Shown here in pieces: positions 54,765 through 63,264 of a stretch of 64,000 nucleotides of DNA. Positions within the stretch are counted from its first letter, which is position 1; every line of letters starts with the position of its first letter. Source of the stretch: Bacillota bacterium (GTDB lineage: Bacteria; Bacillota; Clostridia; Lachnospirales; Lachnospiraceae); assembly GCA_023386315.1 (NCBI GenBank), contig JAEWJZ010000001.1, forward strand, positions 186,001 to 250,000, read 5' to 3'. The position numbers were made by a program, and so were the translations under genes. The notes beneath the pieces were generated by a model, which did not search any database, had not been told where the DNA came from, and saw nothing but the letters and a program-made list of their open reading frames with translations.

Positions 54765-57700
54765 TTAACTTTCTAAATCTTCTTCGATCAGATTAACAGA
54801 TACAAGCGTCGAAACGCCTTTTTCCTGCATGGTAATACCATACAGACGGTCTGCGGATACCATGGTACCGCGTCTGTGGGTAATAACTATAAACTGTGTA
54901 AATTTTGTCAGCTTATGCAAATATTTTGCAAAACGATCAACATTGGAGTCATCAAGAGCAGCCTCAATCTCGTCAAGAAGACAGAACGGGGATGGCTTTA
55001 GATTCTGAATTGCAAAAAGCAGCGCAATTGCTGTCAGCGCCTTTTCCCCTCCGGAAAGCTGCATCATATTCTGCAGTTTTTTTCCGGGCGGCTGGGAAAC
55101 AATCTGTATTCCTGCCTCAAGGATATCCTCATCCTCTACAAGTTCAAGTGCACCGCGTCCTCCTCCGAACAACTCCTTGAAGACTTTGTCAAATTCCACT
55201 CTGATTTCCCGGAATTTTTCCTCAAACTGTTTGCGCATTCCTGTATCCAGCTCATCGATGATTTTTAACAAGGTTCCCTCTGCAGTGATCAGATCATCAT
55301 GCTGGGTTTTCATAAATTCATAACGCTCTGAAACTTCCTTATAATCCTCAATGGCGTTTACATTAACATTGCCCAGTTTGCGGATCTCTTCCTTTAAGGA
55401 TCCAATCATTTTTTTTATATCCGGCAGAGAAGTCCATTCTTCATTCCTTAAAGCCTCAGCTTTCGAAAACGTCAGTTCATATTCATTCCACATGTAGTTT
55501 ACGTGGTTTTCCATACGTTCTTCCATTTTTTCCTTCTGACTCTGAAGGCGGAACAATTCCTTATCCAGCAGACTGATGCGCTGGGTAAGTTCCTCTCGTT
55601 TTTGAAACAGTTCTTTCTGCTCTTTCGCTTTCGCTTCTTTTTTAGCAAGCTTCTCACTAATTGCCTGATCCAGTGTTTCCCTGGCTGAACTGATTTCTGC
55701 CATTCTGGCTTTGATGGATTCAATTTCCTTCTGTTTTTCCTCTATGATCAGACCGGAACCGCTTGTTCCCTGAGACAGTTTTAACAATTCCTCTTCCAGC
55801 CTGCTTATTTCATCCTTCACACGCCGGATATTTTCCAGTTCAAAATCATCCTTTTGCTTAAGACCAGAGGCTGTCAGCTGTGCTTCTGATAAATCTTTTG
55901 AGAACTTTTCCCTGTCAGTCCTGGCTTTCTCAAGATCCGCATTAAGACCTTCCAGTTCACCGTCTATTTCCCCGCTTCTGGCTGCCAGTTTTTCCACTGC
56001 AAGAATCAGATCCTGTCTGTTTTCTCCGATCTCTTTTTTCTGAACCTCCAGCTGGGTATTTTCCAGTTCTAAATCCCCATAGGATTCCACAATCTCTGCT
56101 TTTTTATCTTCTGTTCTGTGCAGATTTATTTTAACTGTATTTTGTCTTAAATAAAGCTTCTGCTTTTCACTTCGGATCCTTTCAAGTTCTTCCCTGCATT
56201 CATCTAGAAGACCTTCGTTCATAACCAGGTCTGTCTCAATCTGACCGGTTTCTTTCAGTGCCTTTTCGCAGGCAGCCTCCAGTTCCTCCATTTCGCGCTT
56301 TCTTCCCAGCAAGTTACTGGTATTCTTAAAAGCACCTCCTGTCATGGAACCGCCTGCACTTAAAAGTTCGCCTTCCAGAGTTACAATTCTTAAAGAGTAC
56401 TGGAATTTCTTCGCAAGGGCAATTGCATGGTCGATGGTATCCACAACAACCACTCTGCCAAGGAGATAATTCATCAGTCCCTCGTACTGGCTGTCTGCTT
56501 CAACCAGAGAATTGGCAAGCCCCAGAACTCCCGGTTCGTTAAGGGCTTTCTCCTGATTAAAGCCATTCTTATTACCAATACTGGTAAGAGGAAGAAATGT
56601 GGCTCTGCCGTATTTATTCTTCTTTAAATACTCAATCAGCTGCTTTGCTGTCTGGTCTGAGTCGGTAACAACATTCTGAATGCTTCCGCCCAGTGCCGTT
56701 TCTATGGCAACCTCGTACTTTTTTGAAACAGTAATCAGATCTGCCACAACACCATGGATTCCCCGTATCCGGTCCTTCACTTCCATGACCCGGCGGATGC
56801 TGCCGCCATAGCCTTCATACCGCTCAGCCAGATTACGAAGGGATTCCAGCTTGGTGGAACTGGTATGGTACTCCTGCTGTCTGTCATTTAAATTTTTCGA
56901 AAGCCGTTTTACTTCACGCTCCAGTTCCTCCGCTCTGCTTTCACTTTGTTCCTGAAGCTCATTATACTTAAGAATACCGGCATCGGTCTCATCCGCTTCT
57001 TTTTGAAGCACCAGAAGCTGCTGATCCTGTTCTGACTCATCACTTTTATATTTAAGAAGCTTTTGAAGAACTTCAGACCTTCGTACATTCACCTGCTCCA
57101 GCATGGTTTCATAACGCTGCTGTCTGGCATTTAAGGCAGCCTTTTCATTAAGGAGCTCAATAATACTCCCTTTTCCGGACTCAATCCTTTGTTCCAGAAG
57201 ATGAATTTTTTCATCCTCTGCAGTAAGAACCGCCTCACCCTGTTTTAGCTGTTCCAATGCGGCTTTTACAGACTCGGCAATAACAGACCGTTCCTCTTCA
57301 TAGGAGGCTGCCTGGGACTGTTTCATATCTATCTCAGAGTGAATGGACCTCACTCTGCCTGCAATATGCTCCGCATTCATCTGTTCCGTATTAATCTGCT
57401 CTTTTAATACATTAATACGGCCCTGAAGATTTCCTGTCTCAATATCAGAGTTATTTTTTTCATTGCGGCTTATTAAAATAGATTCATCCAGTTGGGATAA
57501 ATATGTATCGAGTGTCTCATACTGCTCTCTTATGCCTTCTGATGTATTTTTTGCATCATCCAGATCACGGCTGACGATCACTTCTTTCTCATCCACTTCT
57601 TTCATCTGCAGCCGCAGTCCCTCTGTCTCCATCAGGAACTGATTTACATCATACTTTTTCAGTTCTTCCTTTAATCGTAAATACTCTTTCGCAGCCTCAG

Positions 57701-58325
57701 ACTGCTTTGCCAAAGGGCCAACCTGTTTTTCCAGTTCTGAAAGAATATCACTGACGCGGACCAGATTCTGCTTTTCATCCTCCAGCTTTTTCTGGGCGAT
57801 GGATTTGCGACGTTTAAACTTAACAATTCCAGCAGCCTCATCAAAAAGCTCCCTGCGTTCTTCCGGTTTACCGCTTAAAATCTTATCAATCTGTCCCTGT
57901 CCGATTATGGAATAACCTTCCTTGCCGATTCCGGTATCATAAAAAAGCTCATTAATATCCTTTAAGCGGCAGGCGCTTCCATTGATCATGTACTCACTCT
58001 CGCCAGACCGGTAAACTCTTCTTGAAACAGTCACCTGATCATAATCAATGGATAAGTGGTGATCTGAATTGTCAAGCGTTATGGCTACATAGGCAAATCC
58101 CTGGGGTTTTCTCATCTCTGTTCCTGAAAAAATGACATCCTGCATACTGGAACTTCTTAATTGCTTTACTTTCTGTTCACCCAGTACCCAGCGCACCGCA
58201 TCAGCAACATTGCTCTTACCGCTTCCGTTGGGGCCCACAATGCCTGTTATTCCGTTATGGAATTCGAATACTATTTTGTTGGCAAAAGATTTAAACCCCT
58301 GAATCTCTATACTTTTTAAATACAT
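54765..58325 (-). CDS. smc: Chromosome segregation protein SMC
   Basis: 1186 residues, full length. Walker A GPNGSGKSNVADAVRW near residue 32, two coiled coils flanking the hinge (about 520-640, GGSIQNVVTDSDQTAKQLIE), signature LSGGEKALTAIALLFAI and Walker B FCLLDEIEAALDDS near the C-terminus. Homodimer of the condensin-like complex with ScpA/B. The usual MYLKSIEIQGFKSFAN start has an odd ribosome site: GGAG lies directly before the ATG, so translation may be weak or coupled. A 51-bp repeat copy lies 35 bases upstream. Confidence 0.97.
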   Translation of the reverse strand: MYLKSIEIQGFKSFANKIVFEFHNGITGIVGPNGSGKSNVADAVRWVLGEQKVKQLRSSSMQDVIFSGTEMRKPQGFAYVAITLDNSDHHLSIDYDQVTVSRRVYRSGESEYMINGSACRLKDINELFYDTGIGKEGYSIIGQGQIDKILSGKPEERRELFDEAAGIVKFKRRKSIAQKKLEDEKQNLVRVSDILSELEKQVGPLAKQSEAAKEYLRLKEELKKYDVNQFLMETEGLRLQMKEVDEKEVIVSRDLDDAKNTSEGIREQYETLDTYLSQLDESILISRNEKNNSDIETGNLQGRINVLKEQINTEQMNAEHIAGRVRSIHSEIDMKQSQAASYEEERSVIAESVKAALEQLKQGEAVLTAEDEKIHLLEQRIESGKGSIIELLNEKAALNARQQRYETMLEQVNVRRSEVLQKLLKYKSDESEQDQQLLVLQKEADETDAGILKYNELQEQSESRAEELEREVKRLSKNLNDRQQEYHTSSTKLESLRNLAERYEGYGGSIRRVMEVKDRIRGIHGVVADLITVSKKYEVAIETALGGSIQNVVTDSDQTAKQLIEYLKKNKYGRATFLPLTSIGNKNGFNQEKALNEPGVLGLANSLVEADSQYEGLMNYLLGRVVVVDTIDHAIALAKKFQYSLRIVTLEGELLSAGGSMTGGAFKNTSNLLGRKREMEELEAACEKALKETGQIETDLVMNEGLLDECREELERIRSEKQKLYLRQNTVKINLHRTEDKKAEIVESYGDLELENTQLEVQKKEIGENRQDLILAVEKLAARSGEIDGELEGLNADLEKARTDREKFSKDLSEAQLTASGLKQKDDFELENIRRVKDEISRLEEELLKLSQGTSGSGLIIEEKQKEIESIKARMAEISSARETLDQAISEKLAKKEAKAKEQKELFQKREELTQRISLLDKELFRLQSQKEKMEERMENHVNYMWNEYELTFSKAEALRNEEWTSLPDIKKMIGSLKEEIRKLGNVNVNAIEDYKEVSERYEFMKTQHDDLITAEGTLLKIIDELDTGMRKQFEEKFREIRVEFDKVFKELFGGGRGALELVEDEDILEAGIQIVSQPPGKKLQNMMQLSGGEKALTAIALLFAIQNLKPSPFCLLDEIEAALDDSNVDRFAKYLHKLTKFTQFIVITHRRGTMVSADRLYGITMQEKGVSTLVSVNLIEEDLES

Positions 58326-58359
58326 ACTCCACGCTGACAGCCATCACCAGCTGCCCTTT

Positions 58360-58429
58360 CCTTATTATTGTCCATGCTCTTTGGACATAGAGGGATACCC
58401 GAAGGGTGTTGCCTTATTGTTGTCCACGC
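58360..58429. repeat. 51-bp repeat element, copy with partial second unit
   Basis: One full unit (58360-58411) and 18 bases of a second (58412-58429), between rnc and smc. It matches the units at 59117-59229 with several changes. Each unit carries TGTCC...GGACA and ACCC...GGGT hairpins. The partial unit reads into rnc: its bases encode the last three residues (GQQ) and the stop of RNase III on the minus strand. Confidence 0.85.
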
Positions 58430-59103
58430 AACTTCAGAATTCCATGATAAGCCGCCACCTGCTCCGCAGCCTTCTTGGTTCTTCCGGTTCCCTGTCCGAT
58501 TGTTTTATCTCCGATTTTTACCTGTGTTTCAAATATTTTATTATGATCCGGACCTTCTTCCCTTAAGAGTTCGTAAGTCAGTGCCTCCTCTGTCTGGCTC
58601 TGAACAATCTCCTGCAAGATAGTCTTGCTATCATAAAAGAGCTGCTTATGTTCCAGATCATTCATGATGAATCGAAGGATAAACTCTTTTGCATTAGCAA
58701 AACCACCGTCCAGATAAATGGCTCCTATCAGCGCTTCCATCGCATCTGAAACAATCGAAGCTCTCCCTCTGCCGCCGGTTGACTCTTCACCCCGGCCAAG
58801 GAGAAGATATTCCCCTAGCTTTATCACTTCTGCACAATATGCAAGAGTCGGTTCACAAACAATGCTCGCCCGGATCTTGGTTAAATCGCCTTCCGGCTTT
58901 TGAGGGTACTTATGATACAGACAATCACTGGAAACCACCTCCAGTACCGAATCACCTAAGAATTCAAGCCTTTCATTGCACTCCGTCTTATTCATACGGT
59001 GTTCATTGGCATAGGAGCTGTGGGTCATGGCCTGTGTCATAAGATGCTTGTCTGAAAAACGGTAACCAATCCGTTCTTCCAGTTCTTTAATATTTCTGCT
59101 CAT
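58414..59103 (-). CDS. rnc: Ribonuclease III
   Basis: 229 residues. Signature ERLEFLGDSVLEVVSSDCLY near residue 45 and the second acidic site SDAMEALIGAIYLDGG near 117; dsRNA-binding domain from ~155 (DYELLREEGPDHNKIFETQV-like, GRTKKAAEQVAAYHGI). Processes double-stranded RNA. Its last codons and stop lie in a repeat copy, so the C-terminal end may have been altered by repeat insertion. Typical neighbours acpP upstream, smc downstream. Confidence 0.96.
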   Translation of the reverse strand: MSRNIKELEERIGYRFSDKHLMTQAMTHSSYANEHRMNKTECNERLEFLGDSVLEVVSSDCLYHKYPQKPEGDLTKIRASIVCEPTLAYCAEVIKLGEYLLLGRGEESTGGRGRASIVSDAMEALIGAIYLDGGFANAKEFILRFIMNDLEHKQLFYDSKTILQEIVQSQTEEALTYELLREEGPDHNKIFETQVKIGDKTIGQGTGRTKKAAEQVAAYHGILKLRGQQ

Positions 59104-59116
59104 CTCATTCCTCTTT

Positions 59117-59229
59117 CCTTATTATTGTCCATGCTTTTTGGACATAAAGGGGGGCCCGCAGGGTGTTCCTTATTATTGTCCGCGCTTTTTGGACATAAAG
59201 GGGGACCCGCAGGGTGTTCCTTATTATTC
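59117..59229. repeat. 51-bp tandem repeat, two units plus a fragment
   Basis: Units start at 59117 and 59168 and a fragment of about 11 bases at 59219, so the period is 51. The units differ at only a few positions (TCCATGC or TCCGCGC; GGGCCC or GGACCC). Each has TGTCC(N9)GGACA and a GGG-CCC-rich hairpin. They fill the gap between acpP's terminator and rnc. Confidence 0.92.
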
Positions 59230-59245
59230 CCCTGTTATGAAAGAA

Positions 59246-59281
59246 GGTGCTGCGGTCAGACCAAACGGTCTTAGCAGCACC
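59246..59281 (-). terminator. Hairpin after acpP
   Basis: GGTGCTGC/GCAGCACC outer stem with inner AGACC/GGTCT, followed on the minus strand by TTCTTTC. Nine bases after the acpP stop; may allow partial read-through to rnc. Confidence 0.65.
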
Positions 59282-59289
59282 CACATCTA

Positions 59290-59520
59290 TTAATTTAATG
59301 CATTCTTGACCTGTTCTACTGCGTCGCTGACACTTACAATATTCTCTGCCACTTCAGTCGGAATCTCAATATCAAATTCTTCCTCAATGCCCATAACGAT
59401 CTGGAACACATCAAGGGAGTCAGCACCAAGATCATCCACAAATGTAGAGTTCATAGTAACCTCCTCCGGCTCAATATTTAATACCTCTGCAATAATTTTC
59501 TGTAATTTTTCAAATTCCAT
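59290..59520 (-). CDS. acpP: Acyl carrier protein
   Basis: 76 residues, acidic. [20 protein letters not shown] holds Ser35-type phosphopantetheine site (DSLD). Carries acyl chains in fatty acid and lipid synthesis. 20 bases after plsX. Confidence 0.97.
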   Translation of the reverse strand: MEFEKLQKIIAEVLNIEPEEVTMNSTFVDDLGADSLDVFQIVMGIEEEFDIEIPTEVAENIVSVSDAVEQVKNALN

Positions 59521-59539
59521 TTGTTTTCCTTCCTCTCTC

Positions 59540-60556
59540 CTATTCTTGATTTTCTTCTTTCATTTTAAGACTTTCTCTTATCTTATCATTAATTCCCTGT
59601 TCTTTGAAAGTTACGCATTGAAGTATGGAGTTTTTTACTTCTGCTGCTTTTGAATTACCATGAGTCTTTACTACCAGACCATTCAGCCCTAAAAGCGGAG
59701 CGCCGCCGTACCGGGATGAATCAAATGATTTTAAAGTCTCCTTTAAAGCAGGCTTTACAAGCAGAGCACCTATTTTACTCCTGAAACTACTCATCATACC
59801 ACTCTTTACCCTGTTAATCAAGGTCGCGCCCACTCCTTCATACAGCTTCAGGATTACATTGCCCACAAATGCCTCACATACTATGACATCTGCACCGCCA
59901 TGCGGAATCTCTCTGGCCTCAATGCTTCCGGTAAAATGAATATCCTTACAATCCTTTAACAGCGGAAATGTCTCTTTCACTAACGCATTTCCCTTTTCTT
60001 CCTCTGCGCCGATGTTAACAATGGCAACCGTTGGATTTTTAATGCCTACAACATGCTCCATATATAGGGAGCCCATTCGGGCAAACTGTACCAGATGAGA
60101 GGGTCTGGCATCCACATTAGCGCCGCAGTCTATCAGCAGGGAAACGCCTTTTTCTGTTGGAATAAGGGGTGCAAGCGGTGGTCTTTCAACACCCTTGATC
60201 CGTCCGACTATCACCTGTCCGCCAACCAGTATGGCGCCTGAGCTACCGGCCGATACAAACGCATCCGCCTCCATTTGTTTTACCAGATTCATTCCCACAA
60301 CGATGGAAGAATCTTTCTTCTTACGTATGGCGTTAACCGGAGGTTCTTCCGTCTCGATTACCTCTGTCGCATTCACAATCTGTATCTGATCCTTATGAAA
60401 CGTATGCTTTGCAAGTTCTTCAGATATCATCTGTTCCTGCCCTACTAAGAGAACCCGGATCTCTTTATTCGCGTTTACCGCCTCTACGGCACCTGCTACC
60501 GTCTGTACTGGTGCATAGTCACCGCCCATGGCATCCACAGCTACTTTTATCATCAT
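59540..60556 (-). CDS. plsX: Phosphate acyltransferase PlsX
   Basis: 338 residues. [20 protein letters not shown] start, [12 protein letters not shown] and [20 protein letters not shown], and [19 protein letters not shown] near the end, all PlsX. Converts acyl-ACP to acyl phosphate, the first step of phospholipid synthesis. Two tandem ATGs; GGGG lies just upstream. First gene of the operon. Confidence 0.96.
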   Translation of the reverse strand: MMIKVAVDAMGGDYAPVQTVAGAVEAVNANKEIRVLLVGQEQMISEELAKHTFHKDQIQIVNATEVIETEEPPVNAIRKKKDSSIVVGMNLVKQMEADAFVSAGSSGAILVGGQVIVGRIKGVERPPLAPLIPTEKGVSLLIDCGANVDARPSHLVQFARMGSLYMEHVVGIKNPTVAIVNIGAEEEKGNALVKETFPLLKDCKDIHFTGSIEAREIPHGGADVIVCEAFVGNVILKLYEGVGATLINRVKSGMMSSFRSKIGALLVKPALKETLKSFDSSRYGGAPLLGLNGLVVKTHGNSKAAEVKNSILQCVTFKEQGINDKIRESLKMKEENQE

Positions 60557-60608
60557 GATTCCCCTTTCAAGTGTTTCCTAAGATAATCTATTACATAATA
60601 TACTAAAT

Positions 60609-60614
60609 ATTATA
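60609..60614 (-). promoter_or_regulatory. -10 of plsX operon promoter
   Basis: TATAAT on the minus strand about 55 bases before the plsX ATG; a poor -35 (TTAATT) stands 16 bases upstream. No FapR-type palindrome was recognised. Confidence 0.45.
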
Positions 60615-60662
60615 CTATAAATCAATAATAAATTAAGAATTTTAAAACCAATAAAAACGGTC

Positions 60663-62009
60663 TTAGCTGACCAGCTTTTTCTCAACCTTTTTTATAACGT
60701 AAACATAAGATATTCCAGTAAACAAAGCCGCGCTGAGCCATGCCGCAGGATCACAGGCACATGCAAGCGGAAAGCTTAACAGCTTCATTGCAAGCGTTGC
60801 CGTAACCAGTCTGGCGGCCAGTTCCACTACACCGCCAAGCATGGGAAGCAATCCATATCCGCATCCCTGCATGGTATTTCTGAAAATAAAAATGGTTCCA
60901 AGGGGAATATAAAAAGCAGCACACAGATAGCTGTAGGTTTTTGCCCATGGAAGAATCTCTGCAAGATCAACATTACCAGAGAAAAACAGCCTTAGAGCAT
61001 AGGGAAGTCCCAGTACAACGATAATCGAGCATATAACCGCGTAAACTACCTCTGTTGTCAGAGCAAGACGAACACCCCGTCTGATTCTTCCGATATCTCC
61101 CTTCCCATAGTTCTGCCCTGAATAAGTAGCCATGGTCTGTCCCATCGCTATCATCCCCTGAATTACCATGCTTTGAAATTTATTGGCTGCAGTATTTGAT
61201 GCCACTGCTACAGAACCAAACAGATTCACCGCCGACTGCATTATCATGGTTCCTGACGCAGTAATACCAAACTGCAAAGCCATGGGAATACCAACGGAAA
61301 GCTGGATTTTCGTATCGTACTCATGAAGTTTCCAATGATGCCTTTCCGGTGTAAGAACAGGCATTTTTCTTGTAATATAAATTATACATAAAAAAGCTGC
61401 AGCTCCCTGGGATACGTTGGTGGCCCATGCCGCTCCTGCAACCCCCATTTTAAAATTGATGACAAATACTAAATCCAGCACTATATTTAAGCATGCTGAA
61501 AATACGAGAAACATAAGGGGTATCCGGCTGTTTCCTACAGAACGGAGAAAAGAAGAAAACAGGTTATAAAATACGTTTGCGAAAATGCCCATGCAAATGA
61601 TAGAGATGTAAGTATACGCATCTTCCATAATATTCTGGGGAGTATTCATCATTCTTAAAAGAGTCCTCATGAAGGTCAGACTGATTAATGTCATGAATCC
61701 GATTACAAATATGGATAGTATAATTCCATTTGCTACCGATCTCCTTGTTCCGTTTTCATCGCCTGCCCCAAACCTCTGACTGGTAAGAACCGTAAATCCC
61801 GTACTCATACCTTGTGAAAAACCGATTACCAGGAACATAATGGTTCCGGTAGATCCTACTGCAGCCAATGCATCCGGTCCCACAAAACGGCCTACGATAA
61901 TCGTATCCACCATATTGTAAAACTGCTGAAAAATGTTTCCGATTAAAAGCGGAAGTGTAAATTTTAATATGATGGGAAGCGGATTGCCTCTCGTCATGTC
62001 GGTCTCCAT
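60663..62009 (-). CDS. MATE family efflux transporter
   Basis: 448 residues, 12 membrane helices. Two homologous halves; TLPLLIGNIFQQFYNMVDTI and FVGPDALAAVGSTGTIMFLV are N-lobe signatures, FGITASGTMIMQSAVNLFGS and SNTAANKFQSMVIQGMIAMG the C-lobe. Exports cationic drugs or metabolites by sodium or proton antiport; substrate unknown. Weak site AAAGGGTG before the ATG. Confidence 0.93.
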   Translation of the reverse strand: METDMTRGNPLPIILKFTLPLLIGNIFQQFYNMVDTIIVGRFVGPDALAAVGSTGTIMFLVIGFSQGMSTGFTVLTSQRFGAGDENGTRRSVANGIILSIFVIGFMTLISLTFMRTLLRMMNTPQNIMEDAYTYISIICMGIFANVFYNLFSSFLRSVGNSRIPLMFLVFSACLNIVLDLVFVINFKMGVAGAAWATNVSQGAAAFLCIIYITRKMPVLTPERHHWKLHEYDTKIQLSVGIPMALQFGITASGTMIMQSAVNLFGSVAVASNTAANKFQSMVIQGMIAMGQTMATYSGQNYGKGDIGRIRRGVRLALTTEVVYAVICSIIVVLGLPYALRLFFSGNVDLAEILPWAKTYSYLCAAFYIPLGTIFIFRNTMQGCGYGLLPMLGGVVELAARLVTATLAMKLLSFPLACACDPAAWLSAALFTGISYVYVIKKVEKKLVS

Positions 62010-62148
62010 AATCTTTCACCCTTTGCCTGTTTATTATTCTGCCATACTTTACCAGTGACACAGACGTATTTTACCATGTTATCAATCACTTGTCACGGTC
62101 CTTTTCAAACTGTTTTTACTTTATTACTTATTTTTTTGCAAAAAAACG

Positions 62149-62184
62149 GCTGCCAGAAACCGGTTCATCAGGGAATCTGGCAGC
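62149..62184 (-). terminator. Intrinsic terminator of rbs operon
   Basis: 9-bp stem GCTGCCAGA/TCTGGCAGC with an 18-base loop, followed on the minus strand by CGTTTTTTT, 19 bases after the binding-protein stop. Confidence 0.9.
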
Positions 62185-62202
62185 AGTCTGTATCTGTATA
62201 TT

Positions 62203-63222
62203 TTATTCTTTTGTAACCAACCCGTTTACATTTTCAGAGGTAACCAGTTCATTATCCAGGATAACGTATTTCTCTACACTTTTACCCTCCAGGTAATCAT
62301 AAGCGGTTTTTAAAATAGCTTTACCAAGGAAAAACGGAGGCTCTGCTATGGTTGCTTCTACCTTTCCTCCTTTAATTGCCTCAATGGTGTCGTCAATGGC
62401 GTCACAGCCAATCATTGTGATTTCATCTAAGCGGCCTGCAGCCTCAATTGCTTCCAAAGCCCCCAGAAGCATTTCATCATTTGCAGCATACAATCCGTCA
62501 ATGTGATCATTTGCCTGTAAAATATTTTCCATTACACTCATACCCTTTGCCCGGTCAAAATCAGCCACCTGGCAGGCGACAATTTTCATATCCGGATGCT
62601 GGCTTATGATTTCATTAAATCCCTTGGAACGGTTTTGGGCTACATTGGTGCCCATGATTCCCTGAAGCTCTACAATATTACCTTTTCCGCCCAGAGTATC
62701 TGCCAGATACTGTCCTGCCAGCTTTCCTGATTTAATGGCATCATATCCGATATGAGAAACCACCTCTCCTCCGCTGGCTTCCCGGTCCATGGTAAGTACC
62801 GGTATTCCGGCTTTGTTGCAGTCTTCAATAGATGAAACGATGGCATCAGAATCACATGTATCAATAATAATGCAGTCAGGTTTCTTGGTAATCAGATTTT
62901 CTACGTCTTTCATCTGAGTAGCCGGATCATCCTGGGCATCTGTAATGTATAATTCCACCCCCAGTTCATCGGCTGCCTTTTGTACCCCATCCTTTACATC
63001 CACAAAGAACGGATTGGTCTGTGTATTCATTGCCAGACCGATTACATATTTTTTCTTTGATCCTGCATCTGTTTTTGCTGTGGTTTCCGCTGATTTTGCT
63101 GTGGTCACTTCGGTCTGAGTTGTTTCCTTTGCCGTCTCCGGTGCTGTTTCAGTGCTGCATCCTGCGAGAGAAACTACAAGTAATCCTGCCATCATTGTTG
63201 CTGCAATTCTTTTTTTCATCAT
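62203..63222 (-). CDS. rbsB: Ribose-type sugar-binding lipoprotein
   Basis: 339 residues. Signal with lipobox SLAGC (cysteine at ~22), a Thr/Glu-rich linker (~25-52), then a periplasmic-binding-protein fold: YVIGLAMNTQTNPFFVDVKD, IIIDTCDSD and NDEMLLGALEAIEAAG. CUT2 family; ribose is the usual ligand, but related proteins bind xylose, galactose or AI-2, so ligand is inferred. Last gene of the transporter operon. Confidence 0.87.
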   Translation of the reverse strand: MMKKRIAATMMAGLLVVSLAGCSTETAPETAKETTQTEVTTAKSAETTAKTDAGSKKKYVIGLAMNTQTNPFFVDVKDGVQKAADELGVELYITDAQDDPATQMKDVENLITKKPDCIIIDTCDSDAIVSSIEDCNKAGIPVLTMDREASGGEVVSHIGYDAIKSGKLAGQYLADTLGGKGNIVELQGIMGTNVAQNRSKGFNEIISQHPDMKIVACQVADFDRAKGMSVMENILQANDHIDGLYAANDEMLLGALEAIEAAGRLDEITMIGCDAIDDTIEAIKGGKVEATIAEPPFFLGKAILKTAYDYLEGKSVEKYVILDNELVTSENVNGLVTKE

Positions 63223-63264
63223 AATTCTTCCCTTCCCTTCTCAAATACATTAAATAGTTTCTAT

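Noticed and set aside
59117..59229. Possible CRISPR array
   Set aside because: Units are contiguous 51-bp repeats without spacers and there are no cas genes; only two full units.
60557..60662. FapR operator before plsX
   Set aside because: No palindrome of the FapR type was recognisable and no fapR is adjacent.
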